From the NCBI GenBank assembly GCA_036733345.1, contig DAINAR010000045.1:1-24922 (forward strand): a stretch of 24,922 nucleotides of DNA. Direction: 5' to 3'. Shown in pieces: positions 1 to 7,341 of this stretch. Each line of letters opens with the position of its first letter. Position 1 is the first letter of the stretch. The notes beneath the pieces were generated by a model, which was not told the DNA's origin, made no database searches, and saw only the letters and a list, made by a program, of their open reading frames with translations. The position numbers and the translations under genes are program-made. The DNA comes from JAFGMQ01 sp036733345. GTDB lineage: Bacteria; Desulfobacterota; DSM-4660; Desulfatiglandales; Desulfatiglandaceae.

Positions 1-120
1 CTGAGTTATTATTGACTCTTTATGATGAAATCAAATTTCAAGCCCTGGATTTATTACTATATTCAATCTTCCCGAGATTTGCTGAAAATAAAATTGACAA
101 GTTCGCAAAAGGTCCAACAA

Positions 121-163
121 TCGTCATTCCGGCCCCGAATCAAGCGCGGGATCGGAATGACGA
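121..163. repeat. Intergenic inverted repeat with TCGTCATTCC arms
   Basis: TCGTCATTCC at 121-130 is exactly complementary to GGAATGACGA at 154-163, with a GC-rich interior that adds a further pair or two. It stands out in AT-rich DNA downstream of the last gene of the leftward operon. The arms resemble the GTCATTCC/GGAATGAC palindromic repeats that are scattered between genes in many proteobacteria (recollection, not searched). It could act as a transcript-end stabiliser or weak terminator of the yeeE operon, but there is no clear T-run. Nothing else is recognisable in positions 1-222. Confidence 0.6.
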
Positions 164-222
164 AAAAAAGCAATTTATGGTTTTTTGCGAGTTCATCAAA
201 ATTGATTTATTACATAAACATC

Positions 223-750
223 TTATAGCTTTTTCTTTTCAAACCAGTAAAAAACGATGCAAAAAATAATTATCAATATAAGGATAACAATCCAATGGTT
301 GATACCCAGAATACCGTAGAGGGTGATTTCGCCTTTTTTACCCCATGCAAGTATATTGGTTTTAAGGGCAGGATATGCCTCAGCATAGAAAGCAGCACCA
401 AACAGCATCCCTATAATCCCAAACAGGCTGTCCCATCTTCCCTCACCAAGGGCGCCTGCTGCAGTGGCAGGGCAATATCCCAGGAGTCCCCATCCTATTC
501 CGAAAACAAGTCCGCCTATGATATTGGCTCCCAGGCCGGTTGATTTTATACTAAGCTTGATCAGACCAATATCATAAAGAAGATAAATACCTATCATTGA
601 AATTATAACTGTTGAAAGCATAAATTTTACTATAGTAAAATCCTTAAAAAGAAGCGCTCCTAATTGCTTTTCATATCTCAATACCTGTCCTTTCTGGAGA
701 AGGAATCCGAAGATGATGCCTGTAATAAGTCCCCAAATTAATGTGCTCAT
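223..750 (-). CDS. YeeE/YedE-family transporter subunit, second half (Cys form)
   Basis: A 175-residue, very hydrophobic protein of the YeeE/YedE (sulfur transport, DUF395) family. Members import thiosulfate or related sulfur species, and some have been proposed to move selenium. The family signature is visible as GGLVFGIGWGLLGYCP at residues 79-94, with the conserved Cys at 93. It is about half the length of single-chain YeeE proteins, so it probably pairs with the upstream half. The start codon at 750 is preceded by a strong ribosome site (GGAGGTG) lying inside the last codons of the upstream gene. The upstream gene's true stop overlaps this ATG as ATGA, which implies translational coupling. 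Substrate is not determinable from sequence: thiosulfate, sulfide-type species or selenium are all possible. The family call is firm. Confidence 0.85.
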   Translation of the reverse strand: MSTLIWGLITGIIFGFLLQKGQVLRYEKQLGALLFKDFTIVKFMLSTVIISMIGIYLLYDIGLIKLSIKSTGLGANIIGGLVFGIGWGLLGYCPATAAGALGEGRWDSLFGIIGMLFGAAFYAEAYPALKTNILAWGKKGEITLYGILGINHWIVILILIIIFCIVFYWFEKKKL

Positions 751-1271
751 TTATATTCACCTCCTCCGTAAAGGATCCTTGCCATAACAATTCCCCCAAT
801 AAAAAAACATATCAGAGAGATATAGCCGCTAACCGCTATTTGAGCAAGACCGCTCAATCCATGACCGCTCGGTCACCCTCCGGCCATCCGTGCTCCGAAC
901 ATAAGGATTATTCCGCCTAAGAATGCAATAATCCATCTCCATGCCCTGTTAGTGCCGAACCTGGACTCCCACATAGGCTGAATTGCCATTGCCTTGAAAT
1001 CACCTGAAATCTTTGAGGATAACAGTGATCCGAAGAAAACACCAACAACGAACATCCATTGCCAGTCTATTTTAAGTTTTGTCTTTACAAAATATTCAAC
1101 ACTGGCAACGTGTTCGGAAGCAAATATGCCTTCAATAAGACCGGCCGAGCGGACAAATGTTGTAGACGCCCCAAAATAATGCCCTGCTACCAGTACCGAC
1201 AGGCATAACAGGATACCTGCGATACCTCCGGCGACATAAGGAGACCACTTTGTTTTTGTCAGTACATTCAT
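747..1271 (-). CDS. Selenocysteine-containing YeeE/YedE-family transporter subunit, first half
   Basis: A conventional reading stops at the UGA at 875-873 after 132 residues. Reading that UGA as Sec gives a 174-residue protein. Its C-terminal part, GARMAGG-U-PSGHGLSG, is the second YeeE family signature, in which this position is normally Cys (GARLAGG-C-TSGHG-like). The continuation has a further membrane segment (about residues 150-165) and no other stop until TGA at 749-747. That stop overlaps the ATG of the next gene. Ribosome site GGAGG precedes the ATG at 1271. A stem-loop suited to Sec insertion starts just after the UGA. The gene is 47 nt downstream of copA and probably co-transcribed with it. 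Sec133 would be the reactive residue handling the sulfur or selenium substrate. Alternative explanations are a nonsense mutation or sequencing error, which the stem-loop and intact downstream frame argue against. Confidence 0.88.
840..875 (-). promoter_or_regulatory. Bacterial SECIS element in the yeeE-type gene
   Basis: From the UGA (875-873), 21 nt downstream in the message begins the loop GGTCTT (851-846), closed by a perfect 6-bp stem TTGAGC (857-852) with GCTCAA (845-840). The GGUCU loop is the same as the core of the E. coli fdhF SECIS apical loop (established knowledge), and the distance from UGA is close to that model. Additional CCG/CGG complementarity lies outside the stem. Confidence 0.85.
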
Positions 1272-1318
1272 GATTAACCTCCGTATTTCGGTGTTTACAT
1301 TTCACAAAAAACTCGACA

Positions 1319-3766
1319 TTAATCAATTCTTGCCCTGTAAAGGAGAAGACTGTTGGAAACAACGGTTATACTGCTTACAGCCATGGCCAGTGCCGCCAGA
1401 ATGGGATGAAGCTGCCTTAGAAACTGGGGCAGAAATTCAAAAGGGTAAAGTACTCCTGCTGCAACAGGGATAAGCATTATATTATAAAAAAAGGCCCAGA
1501 AAAGGTTTTGTTTAACGGTCCTCATAGTTGCCCTGCTTAGATTGAGTGCCTTGAATATGCCTGTCAGATTTCCACTTGAAAGGATAATATCTCCTGCCTC
1601 AATCGCCACATCCGTACCTGTACCTATGGCCATGCCGACATCAGCCTGAGCCAGCGCAGGTGCGTCATTTATGCCGTCGCCGACCATTCCTACCTTTTCA
1701 CCTTTTTCCTGTAACCTTTTTATCCTTGCAGATTTTTCCTCAGGGAGCACTTCTGCTTCGATGTCATGGATATTAATAATTGATGCAATCGCTTTTGCGG
1801 TCTCTATGTTATCACCGGTGAGCATGACAACCTTAAGATCAAGTGTTTGCAGCTTTTCAATTGTATCTGCTGATTCCGGTTTAATCTTATCGGCAACGGT
1901 TATCAGACCCGCAAGTTTTTGTCCAACCGCAACAAGCATTACTGTTTTGCCCTCATTCTGAAAAGAATTTATATGTTCTTTTGAACCCTGAAGATTTATA
2001 CCGATTTCATTTATCCATTCAGGTTTTCCCACAAGGACCTTCTTATCATCAACCCTTGCCTCAATTCCTGACCCACCTGAGGCCATAAAATTTTCAGGCT
2101 GGGAAAGGTAGATCCCTCGATCCTCAGCCTCTTTAACAATGGCCTTTCCTAATGGGTGTTCAGAACCTTTTTCGGCTGAAGCGGCAAGACTTAACAGCTC
2201 ATCCTCATTTTTTGCAACAGCTCCAAAAAGTAATATTTTGCCAACAGAAGGCTTGCCCATTGTCAGTGTCCCGGTTTTATCCATGACAATAGTATCCAAT
2301 TTTGTGGCCGTCTCCAGAGCCTCACTGTTTTTGAAAAGGATTCCCTTTTCAGCACCTTTGCCTGTACCAGCCATTATGGCAGTTGGCGTTGCAAGACCGA
2401 GGGCGCAGGGGCATGCTATCACAAGGACTGCCACCAATCTTATCATTGAAGGAACAAATTCGCCTTGACTTGTCCACCAGATTATAAAGGTTAAAAGGGC
2501 TGCTCCTATTACAGCAGGAACAAATACAGCCGCTACCCGATCTGCCAGAGCCTGAATAGGCGCCTTGCTTCCCTGCGCCTCCTGAACCAGTCTGATAATC
2601 CCTGCAAGCGCTGTATCCTTTCCGACCCTTGTTGCCTTGAATTGAATAAAGCCCTGCCCATTAATAGTGCCACCTGCAATGCTGTCACCCGGACGTTTAT
2701 CTACGGGGAGGGGTTCTCCTGTCAACATTGACTCGTCAATACCGGACTCACCGGTTATTATCGTGCCGTCTACCGGTATGCTTTCGCCAGGGCGAACCAC
2801 AACAATATCTCCAATCCTGACCTTCGATAGAGGCACCTGCTTTTCTCTTTCGTTTTCAATGATATTTGCTGTTTTAGGGCGAAGATTAATAAGGTTTCTG
2901 ATAGCGCCTCCAGTGCGGCCTTTTGTCCTTGACTCCAGCATCTTGCCAAGCTTGATAAGAGTAATAATTACAGCAGAAGTTTCAAAATAAACATGGTTAC
3001 CAAAACCGGGAAGGAGAAGAATAGCAACGGAGTAAAAATATGCTACAGAGGAACCCATTGCAACAAGGACGTCCATGTTGGCTGTTCCGTTTCTAATGCT
3101 TAACCATCCTCCTTTATAATAATCTCCTCCTGTGTAAAACTGAACGGGTGTGGCTAATATCAGGAATGTCCAATTTACCCAATCGGAATGAGCCCATAAT
3201 CCAAAAAGGGCAAAATCTCTCCCCATACTGAGAAAAAATAAAGGCACAGTAAATATAAGGCCTGCTATGAACTTGTGCGTTTGGTTCCTTATTTCAGCAT
3301 TTCGAGCTGCAAGTTCAACATCCTCAGAGTTTAAAGATTCATCCGGTCGTATAGCGCCATATCCTGCCTTTTCGATAGCATCTATAACATCATCTATTGT
3401 TGAAATATTAGGAAGGTATTCAATGCGGGCATTTTCAGAGGCAAAATTGACAGAAGCATTTAAGACGCCAGGCACTTTTTTAGTTAAGGTTTTTTCAATG
3501 GCGGCTGCACAGTTTGTACAGGACATTCCGGTGACCGCCAGGTTAACTGTTGATTTAGGTACCCCGTAACCTGCGTCATTGATTTTAGCAACCAGATCTT
3601 TAACTTCTATATTATCCGGATCATATGCTACATCAGCCTGTTCAGTGGCGAAGTTTACATTTACATCATTGATTCCCTGAAGTTTTTTGACACTTCTTTC
3701 AATATTCAAGGCACAATTAGCGCATGACATTCCTGTGACAGGAAGAGTGACATGTTTTAAGGCCAT
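1319..3766 (-). CDS. copA: Copper-exporting P1B-type ATPase
   Basis: An 815-residue P-type ATPase that exports Cu+ from the cytoplasm across the inner membrane. Two N-terminal heavy-metal-associated domains carry GMSCANC (C15, C18) and GMSCTNC (C83, C86). The membrane metal site is ACPCALG (C452-P-C454). The phosphorylated Asp is in DKTGT (D496), the SEHPLG His is at 537, the actuator TGE is at about 349-351 and the hinge GDGINDAP is at about 696-703. The C-terminal YN (about 761) and MAVSS (about 795) motifs are those of the Cu+/Ag+ subgroup. Length is normal for the family. It follows a CopZ-like chaperone by only 11 nt and is followed by the YeeE-type pair, which links copper efflux with sulfur or selenium transport in one transcription unit. 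Confidence 0.95.
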   Translation of the reverse strand: MALKHVTLPVTGMSCANCALNIERSVKKLQGINDVNVNFATEQADVAYDPDNIEVKDLVAKINDAGYGVPKSTVNLAVTGMSCTNCAAAIEKTLTKKVPGVLNASVNFASENARIEYLPNISTIDDVIDAIEKAGYGAIRPDESLNSEDVELAARNAEIRNQTHKFIAGLIFTVPLFFLSMGRDFALFGLWAHSDWVNWTFLILATPVQFYTGGDYYKGGWLSIRNGTANMDVLVAMGSSVAYFYSVAILLLPGFGNHVYFETSAVIITLIKLGKMLESRTKGRTGGAIRNLINLRPKTANIIENEREKQVPLSKVRIGDIVVVRPGESIPVDGTIITGESGIDESMLTGEPLPVDKRPGDSIAGGTINGQGFIQFKATRVGKDTALAGIIRLVQEAQGSKAPIQALADRVAAVFVPAVIGAALLTFIIWWTSQGEFVPSMIRLVAVLVIACPCALGLATPTAIMAGTGKGAEKGILFKNSEALETATKLDTIVMDKTGTLTMGKPSVGKILLFGAVAKNEDELLSLAASAEKGSEHPLGKAIVKEAEDRGIYLSQPENFMASGGSGIEARVDDKKVLVGKPEWINEIGINLQGSKEHINSFQNEGKTVMLVAVGQKLAGLITVADKIKPESADTIEKLQTLDLKVVMLTGDNIETAKAIASIINIHDIEAEVLPEEKSARIKRLQEKGEKVGMVGDGINDAPALAQADVGMAIGTGTDVAIEAGDIILSSGNLTGIFKALNLSRATMRTVKQNLFWAFFYNIMLIPVAAGVLYPFEFLPQFLRQLHPILAALAMAVSSITVVSNSLLLYRARID

Positions 3767-3777
3767 AATATTTGCCT

Positions 3778-3984
3778 TTAATCAAGAGCCGGATAGCTAA
3801 TTTCTTTTAATGTGGACTTGATTTTTTCAATAGTTGCAGGCAAAGCCCATTCAACAGTTACGGTCTTTTCTGCAGGGTCACCTTCGACCTTTGAAACCCC
3901 CTCAATTTCAATCAGGGCTTTTTTAATATTCATCACGCAATGACCGCAACTTATATTGGGAATTGAAAATCTGGTTGATTCCAT
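3778..3984 (-). CDS. CopZ-like heavy-metal chaperone (HMA domain)
   Basis: A 68-residue single HMA domain with a CGHC metal site near the N-terminus, in ISCGHCVMNIKKAL. It probably binds Cu+ in the cytoplasm and delivers it to the adjacent CopA, whose start lies 11 nt downstream. The ATG at 3984 is chosen. An in-frame TTG at 3999 would add five residues, but neither start has a clear ribosome site. The GHC variant of the usual CxxC spacing still has two Cys separated by two residues. The gene sits between a ferritin-like protein and copA in the same direction, so co-expression is likely. Specificity for copper rather than another soft metal is inferred from the neighbour. Confidence 0.85.
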   Translation of the reverse strand: MESTRFSIPNISCGHCVMNIKKALIEIEGVSKVEGDPAEKTVTVEWALPATIEKIKSTLKEISYPALD

Positions 3985-4031
3985 AAAATGAACCCGCAAT
4001 TTGGGTTGCTGTCTGAAAAACAGTCAACATA

Positions 4032-4526
4032 TTAGAATAATTTAGTGCTTAGAAGCCTGATGTGTCCCATTTCCTCCTTTATGATTTCATCGATTCGCTT
4101 TTTACCAAGAGCTTCAGGGACCAACTCCTTCATTCCAATGTAAAAAACTATTGATTCTTTTTCAAGGTTGATGGCTTCACGGAATATTTTTCTTATTATC
4201 TCTTCTTCAGAAGACCCGCTCGGTATGACGAAATCTTTTTCAGCTTGCTTGTCAAATACTCGAATATCCGACAAGGCTTGCAGGTATAAAGCTGCTTCCC
4301 CTTCAGGATCAAAGACGGTTTGCTTGCGTTCCTGTGCTGACAAATTCGCCCTTAAAGAGGAAAAGGTTTTTTCATGTTCTTTTTCCATGGATTCGAGGTT
4401 TAACAGTTCTTTTTTCATTTGCTCATCCGATACGCTTTCGGACATTTTTCTGTAGAACGTCGCCCCGTTTCTTTCGATCTGTTCTGCTATCTGGAATATT
4501 TCATCTGCATTAAAATCATAACTCAT
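4032..4526 (-). CDS. Ferritin-like / rubrerythrin-type diiron protein without rubredoxin domain
   Basis: A 164-residue helical protein with the spaced Glu and Glu-x-x-His pattern of ferritin-like diiron proteins: E near residue 9, E..ATFY near 18-24, MEKEHE at about 47-52, LEKES at about 127-131 and EEMGHI near the C-terminus. It resembles the COG1633/rubrerythrin-type family, but it has no C-terminal rubredoxin CxxC pairs. It may oxidise or store iron, or reduce peroxide with an external donor. GGAGG lies about 11 nt upstream of the ATG. It is the first gene of the ferritin-like, CopZ, CopA, YeeE series, which suggests a metal-stress role. The exact activity cannot be told from sequence. Confidence 0.8.
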   Translation of the reverse strand: MSYDFNADEIFQIAEQIERNGATFYRKMSESVSDEQMKKELLNLESMEKEHEKTFSSLRANLSAQERKQTVFDPEGEAALYLQALSDIRVFDKQAEKDFVIPSGSSEEEIIRKIFREAINLEKESIVFYIGMKELVPEALGKKRIDEIIKEEMGHIRLLSTKLF

Positions 4527-4637
4527 TTCAAATTTTCCTCCCCGTTTTTTAATATAAGTTAAAAAAAGACTTATCGATGGACATAATCTGTTCCAGTGTT
4601 ATTGATATAGCTATAATTGCCTTTTGATATCCTTATT

Positions 4638-5825
4638 TCACCTCTGGTTGATTAAATAGTTGTATGCGGACAAAGCGGCTTTTGCTCCTTCACCCGCCGC
4701 AATAATTACCTGCTTGAATGGAATGCTTGTGACATCACCACAGGCAAAAACACCTGATACACCTGTCTGGCACAAATCATTTATAATAATTTCTCCCTGT
4801 CGATTGGTTTCAATGGTATCAATAACCAATTCGGAGTTTGGCAAAAGCCCTATTTCAATAAAAACCCCCTCAACATCAAGCCTTGATATGTCATCTGAAT
4901 TAATGGGCTTTATTTCCAAACCCTCAACCGACGTGTCTCCTATTATACGATTCGTTTCATATTCCGTAAATATTTTAACTTTCCGGGAGTTTTTAACCTT
5001 ATCATAAATAATCTGATCACCTGTTATGGGAGTCAATGATACCAGGTATATCTTATTAGCTACCTTATCAAGGTCGATTACTGCCTCAAGGGCTGAATTT
5101 CCTCCTCCTATAACTGCCACATCGGCTCCTGAAAATAAAGGAGCATCACAGGTAGAACAATAGGCAACACCCTTGCCGACCATTTCTTTTTCGCCCGGTA
5201 CTTTCAAAGGTCTTGGCCTTTTACCGGTTGCAATGATAACAGACTTGGCAAAATATATATTGCCATTATCTACAGAAACCTTCTTGATTTTTCCGTCAAG
5301 TTCAAGTGAAGTTACATTTGCCCCTTCAATTTTTTCAATGCCATATTTTTCAACATGTTCATTAAACTTTGAAATCAAATCCGAGGTTTCTATCTGGCTG
5401 AATCCAAGAAAGTTATCGATTTCCCATGTGTCAGCTACCTGACCGCCGATATTTTTACTGATTAAGACCGTTTTGAGGACTTTCCGTGCAGTATATATAG
5501 CCGCACTCAATCCTGCAGGACCACCTCCGATTATTAGCACATCATAAACGGGGACTTCGTGACCATCAGGCCGGAGTCCAAGTCTTCTATGTAGTTCTCC
5601 GCTGGTGTACAAATATACAAGGTCACTATAGCCACCTATGGCTTCAGTACCCAGCAGGATCTGAGGAGGGGATGCGCTGCTGGTTTTTTGTTTCATGTCC
5701 TCTAAGGCCTTTGATCCTTCGGCAATATCGATTTCCGAAAAATCAATCCCCTTTTCTCTTAGAAATGATATTGCCTTGCCACAGAAAGGACACCCTTTTC
5801 TTGTATAGATAGTAAGCTCATCCAT
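4638..5825 (-). CDS. Glutaredoxin-thioredoxin reductase (AhpF-like) fusion flavoprotein
   Basis: A 395-residue two-domain protein. Residues 1-80 are a glutaredoxin-like fold with active site GCPFC (C12, C15). Residues 92-395 are a thioredoxin reductase/AhpF-type FAD enzyme with GGGPAG (100-105), redox pair CSTC (C223, C226), pyridine nucleotide motif GGGNSA (240-245) and the C-terminal FAD motif FACGD (360-364). It would pass electrons from a pyridine nucleotide to the fused glutaredoxin and on to partner thiol proteins. The segment after GGGNSA (IYLVSLTPITGDQ) resembles AhpF and lacks the HRR...R motif of NADPH-dependent TrxR, so NADH or another donor is likely (inference). It is the third gene of a trx, Sec-grx, reductase group, 30 nt after the Sec-glutaredoxin. 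Confidence 0.88.
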   Translation of the reverse strand: MDELTIYTRKGCPFCGKAISFLREKGIDFSEIDIAEGSKALEDMKQKTSSASPPQILLGTEAIGGYSDLVYLYTSGELHRRLGLRPDGHEVPVYDVLIIGGGPAGLSAAIYTARKVLKTVLISKNIGGQVADTWEIDNFLGFSQIETSDLISKFNEHVEKYGIEKIEGANVTSLELDGKIKKVSVDNGNIYFAKSVIIATGKRPRPLKVPGEKEMVGKGVAYCSTCDAPLFSGADVAVIGGGNSALEAVIDLDKVANKIYLVSLTPITGDQIIYDKVKNSRKVKIFTEYETNRIIGDTSVEGLEIKPINSDDISRLDVEGVFIEIGLLPNSELVIDTIETNRQGEIIINDLCQTGVSGVFACGDVTSIPFKQVIIAAGEGAKAALSAYNYLINQR

Positions 5826-5855
5826 AAGAAATACGCTCTTCTGAATATTAAATTA

Positions 5856-6116
5856 TTAAACTGTTGAACTCTGTTCCAGGCAATTGAGAGAATGCTCCAA
5901 CTTGTGGCTGTCAAAACCGACCATCACCTCATTGCAAATAGATATAACCGGTACACTCCTGGCACCACCGGAGATTTCCATCATCTCTTTGAGCGCCTTT
6001 TTATCTTGTGTAACATCATAGGCGATAAAATCAACTCCCTTTTGTGAAAGAAACTCTTTCGCCATTTTGCAGTAGGGTCAGGTAGGCGAGGTATAAATCT
6101 TGATCTTCGGTTCCAT
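5856..6116 (-). CDS. Selenocysteine-containing glutaredoxin (active site U-P-Y-C)
   Basis: Without recoding, the longest reading here starts at an internal Met (6065) and lacks any active site. Upstream in frame lie the UGA at 6080-6078 and a well-placed start: AAGGAGG, then ATG at 6116. Read as Sec, the product is 86 residues beginning MEPKIKIYTSPT-U-PYCK, a textbook glutaredoxin/NrdH-like N-terminus with Cys replaced by Sec at residue 13. The rest fits the fold: VTQDK...LKEMMEISGGARSVPVI with the cis-Pro in SVPVI, and a C-terminal helix. A SECIS-like hairpin follows the UGA. It lies 56 nt after the thioredoxin gene and 30 nt before the glutaredoxin-reductase fusion, which is probably its electron donor. 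Selenoprotein glutaredoxins are known in other bacteria, so this is a family extension. Confidence 0.9.
6037..6080 (-). promoter_or_regulatory. Bacterial SECIS element in the Sec-glutaredoxin gene
   Basis: After the UGA (6080-6078) there are 17 nt, then GAAAG (6060-6056), loop AGTTT (6055-6051) and CTTTC (6050-6046). The stem is perfect and the loop contains GU. CCC (6077-6075) can pair with GGG (6039-6037) to form a lower stem. The distance from UGA to the loop GU (about 24 nt) is in the range of known bacterial SECIS elements. The stem is AT-rich and weaker than the other two in this window. Confidence 0.72.
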
Positions 6117-6172
6117 AACAATTACCTCCTTAAAAAACAGTTTGGGCGTAAATGCTGTTTCTATTAAATGGC

Positions 6173-6622
6173 TCAGATAAACTGCTGCAATCGTTTTTCA
6201 ATTTCAGCTTTCGGGATAGCTCCAATCACTTTGTCAACTAATTTCCCTTCTCTAAAAAACAGCATAGTTGGAATACTCTGAATAGAATATTCCGATGCAG
6301 TTTTAGGATTTTCATCTACGTTAAGTTTGCTGATTTTTATTTTGCCTGCATACTCTTTGGCAATTTGTTCAAGTATTGGTGTAACCATTCGGCACGGTCC
6401 ACACCATGGAGCCCAGCAGTCAACCAAAACAGGGCTTGAAAAAGACAGGACTTCAGAGTTAAATGTGTTGTCTGTGATTTCAACAGGTTGATCGAAAAAG
6501 CTTTGTTCAGGCAAGGGGGCTTTACATCTGCCGCACACAGGTTTTTGATCGATTCGGTCACTTGGAACTCTATTGTTTGTTCCGCATTTACTGCATTTTA
6601 TAATTATAGATGTTTCAGGCAT
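6173..6622 (-). CDS. trxC: Thioredoxin with N-terminal zinc-ribbon (thioredoxin 2 type)
   Basis: A 149-residue thioredoxin. The N-terminal extension carries CSKC (C10, C13) and CGRC (C30, C33), the zinc ribbon typical of thioredoxin 2. The thioredoxin fold follows with WAPWCGPCRM (C74, C77) and cis-Pro in SIPTMLFF. It reduces protein disulfides in the cytoplasm, and zinc-ribbon thioredoxins are often tied to oxidative stress. It is the first gene of the group trx, Sec-grx, grx-reductase, and the downstream fusion flavoprotein is the obvious candidate reductase. The ATG at 6622 gives the full zinc ribbon, although the ribosome site (GAAG-like) is weak. The gene symbol is by type only. Confidence 0.92.
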   Translation of the reverse strand: MPETSIIIKCSKCGTNNRVPSDRIDQKPVCGRCKAPLPEQSFFDQPVEITDNTFNSEVLSFSSPVLVDCWAPWCGPCRMVTPILEQIAKEYAGKIKISKLNVDENPKTASEYSIQSIPTMLFFREGKLVDKVIGAIPKAEIEKRLQQFI

Positions 6623-6709
6623 ATTTTTTTCTTCATACCCTGATTTTTATCATTTAAACAGCATTACAAAACTGCGTATGCTTAGAAAAATGCTTTGGCT
6701 CAGATTCTA

Positions 6710-7225
6710 TTATGATTTGTTTTCTTCAATATATGTAGGTGCAGTTTTAGGTGATTTCCCGCCTTTTATTTCGTGATAATAGGCATAGGTCATAGGTTCA
6801 TCATCATTCAGAATCTGGGCATCAACTACTTCACCAACAAAAAGAACATGTGTGCCAACGTCAAGACTGTCAATAACCTTTGCTTCCATATATCCGATGG
6901 AGTTATCAAGAACAACCGGTGAGCCGGTCATTCCTATTTTATAGCCTGTATCCTTGAATTTATAGATATCACGACCACTCTTGAATCCAAAAAGACCAAT
7001 AAATTTCATAGGCGTATTTTTGGATAGGATGGAAACGGAGAATATTTTGCTCTCATTAATGAAGCTGTATGTGAAATTATCTTTGTTTATGCTAACAGCG
7101 ATTGTAGGAGGTTTTGAAGTTATCTGGAATACAGTATTGGCAATCTGTCCATTATAGCTTTCTCCGATTTTTGAGCTTATAACATAAAGCCCATATCCGA
7201 TCTTGTGAAGTGTCTTAGAGTCCAT
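6710..7225 (-). CDS. Flavin reductase-like FMN-binding protein
   Basis: A 171-residue single-domain protein of the flavin reductase-like family (split-barrel FMN binding): KIGYGLYVISSK at the N-terminus, IANTVFQITSKPPTIAVSI, and VLFVGEVVDAQIL near the C-terminus. The ATG at 7225 is preferred over the one at 7231 because AGGAG lies six bases before it and directly abuts the earlier ATG. It sits downstream of rubredoxin and flavodiiron protein. In acetogens such as Moorella, a flavin reductase domain fused to rubredoxin (Hrb) feeds electrons to FprA. Here the same parts occur as separate genes, so this protein may be the NAD(P)H:rubredoxin link. That role is inference. Confidence 0.85.
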   Translation of the reverse strand: MDSKTLHKIGYGLYVISSKIGESYNGQIANTVFQITSKPPTIAVSINKDNFTYSFINESKIFSVSILSKNTPMKFIGLFGFKSGRDIYKFKDTGYKIGMTGSPVVLDNSIGYMEAKVIDSLDVGTHVLFVGEVVDAQILNDDEPMTYAYYHEIKGGKSPKTAPTYIEENKS

Positions 7226-7341
7226 ATGCATCTCCTGTCTTAATCAATATTTTAGGGTTACGGCGTCATGAAATATAAGAGCTAAAAAAGCATATTATTT
7301 AAACCATATTCAGTAACCTGATACCCTGATACCATAAAAAA

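Noticed and set aside
6710..7231. Flavin reductase starting at the first ATG (7231)
   Set aside because: The AGGAG directly abuts that ATG. The second ATG at 7225 has proper spacing.
7318..7334. CCTGATACC/CTGATACC tandem, with another CCTGATACC near 10262
   Set aside because: Too short and too few copies to support a functional repeat, and no symmetry or promoter context.
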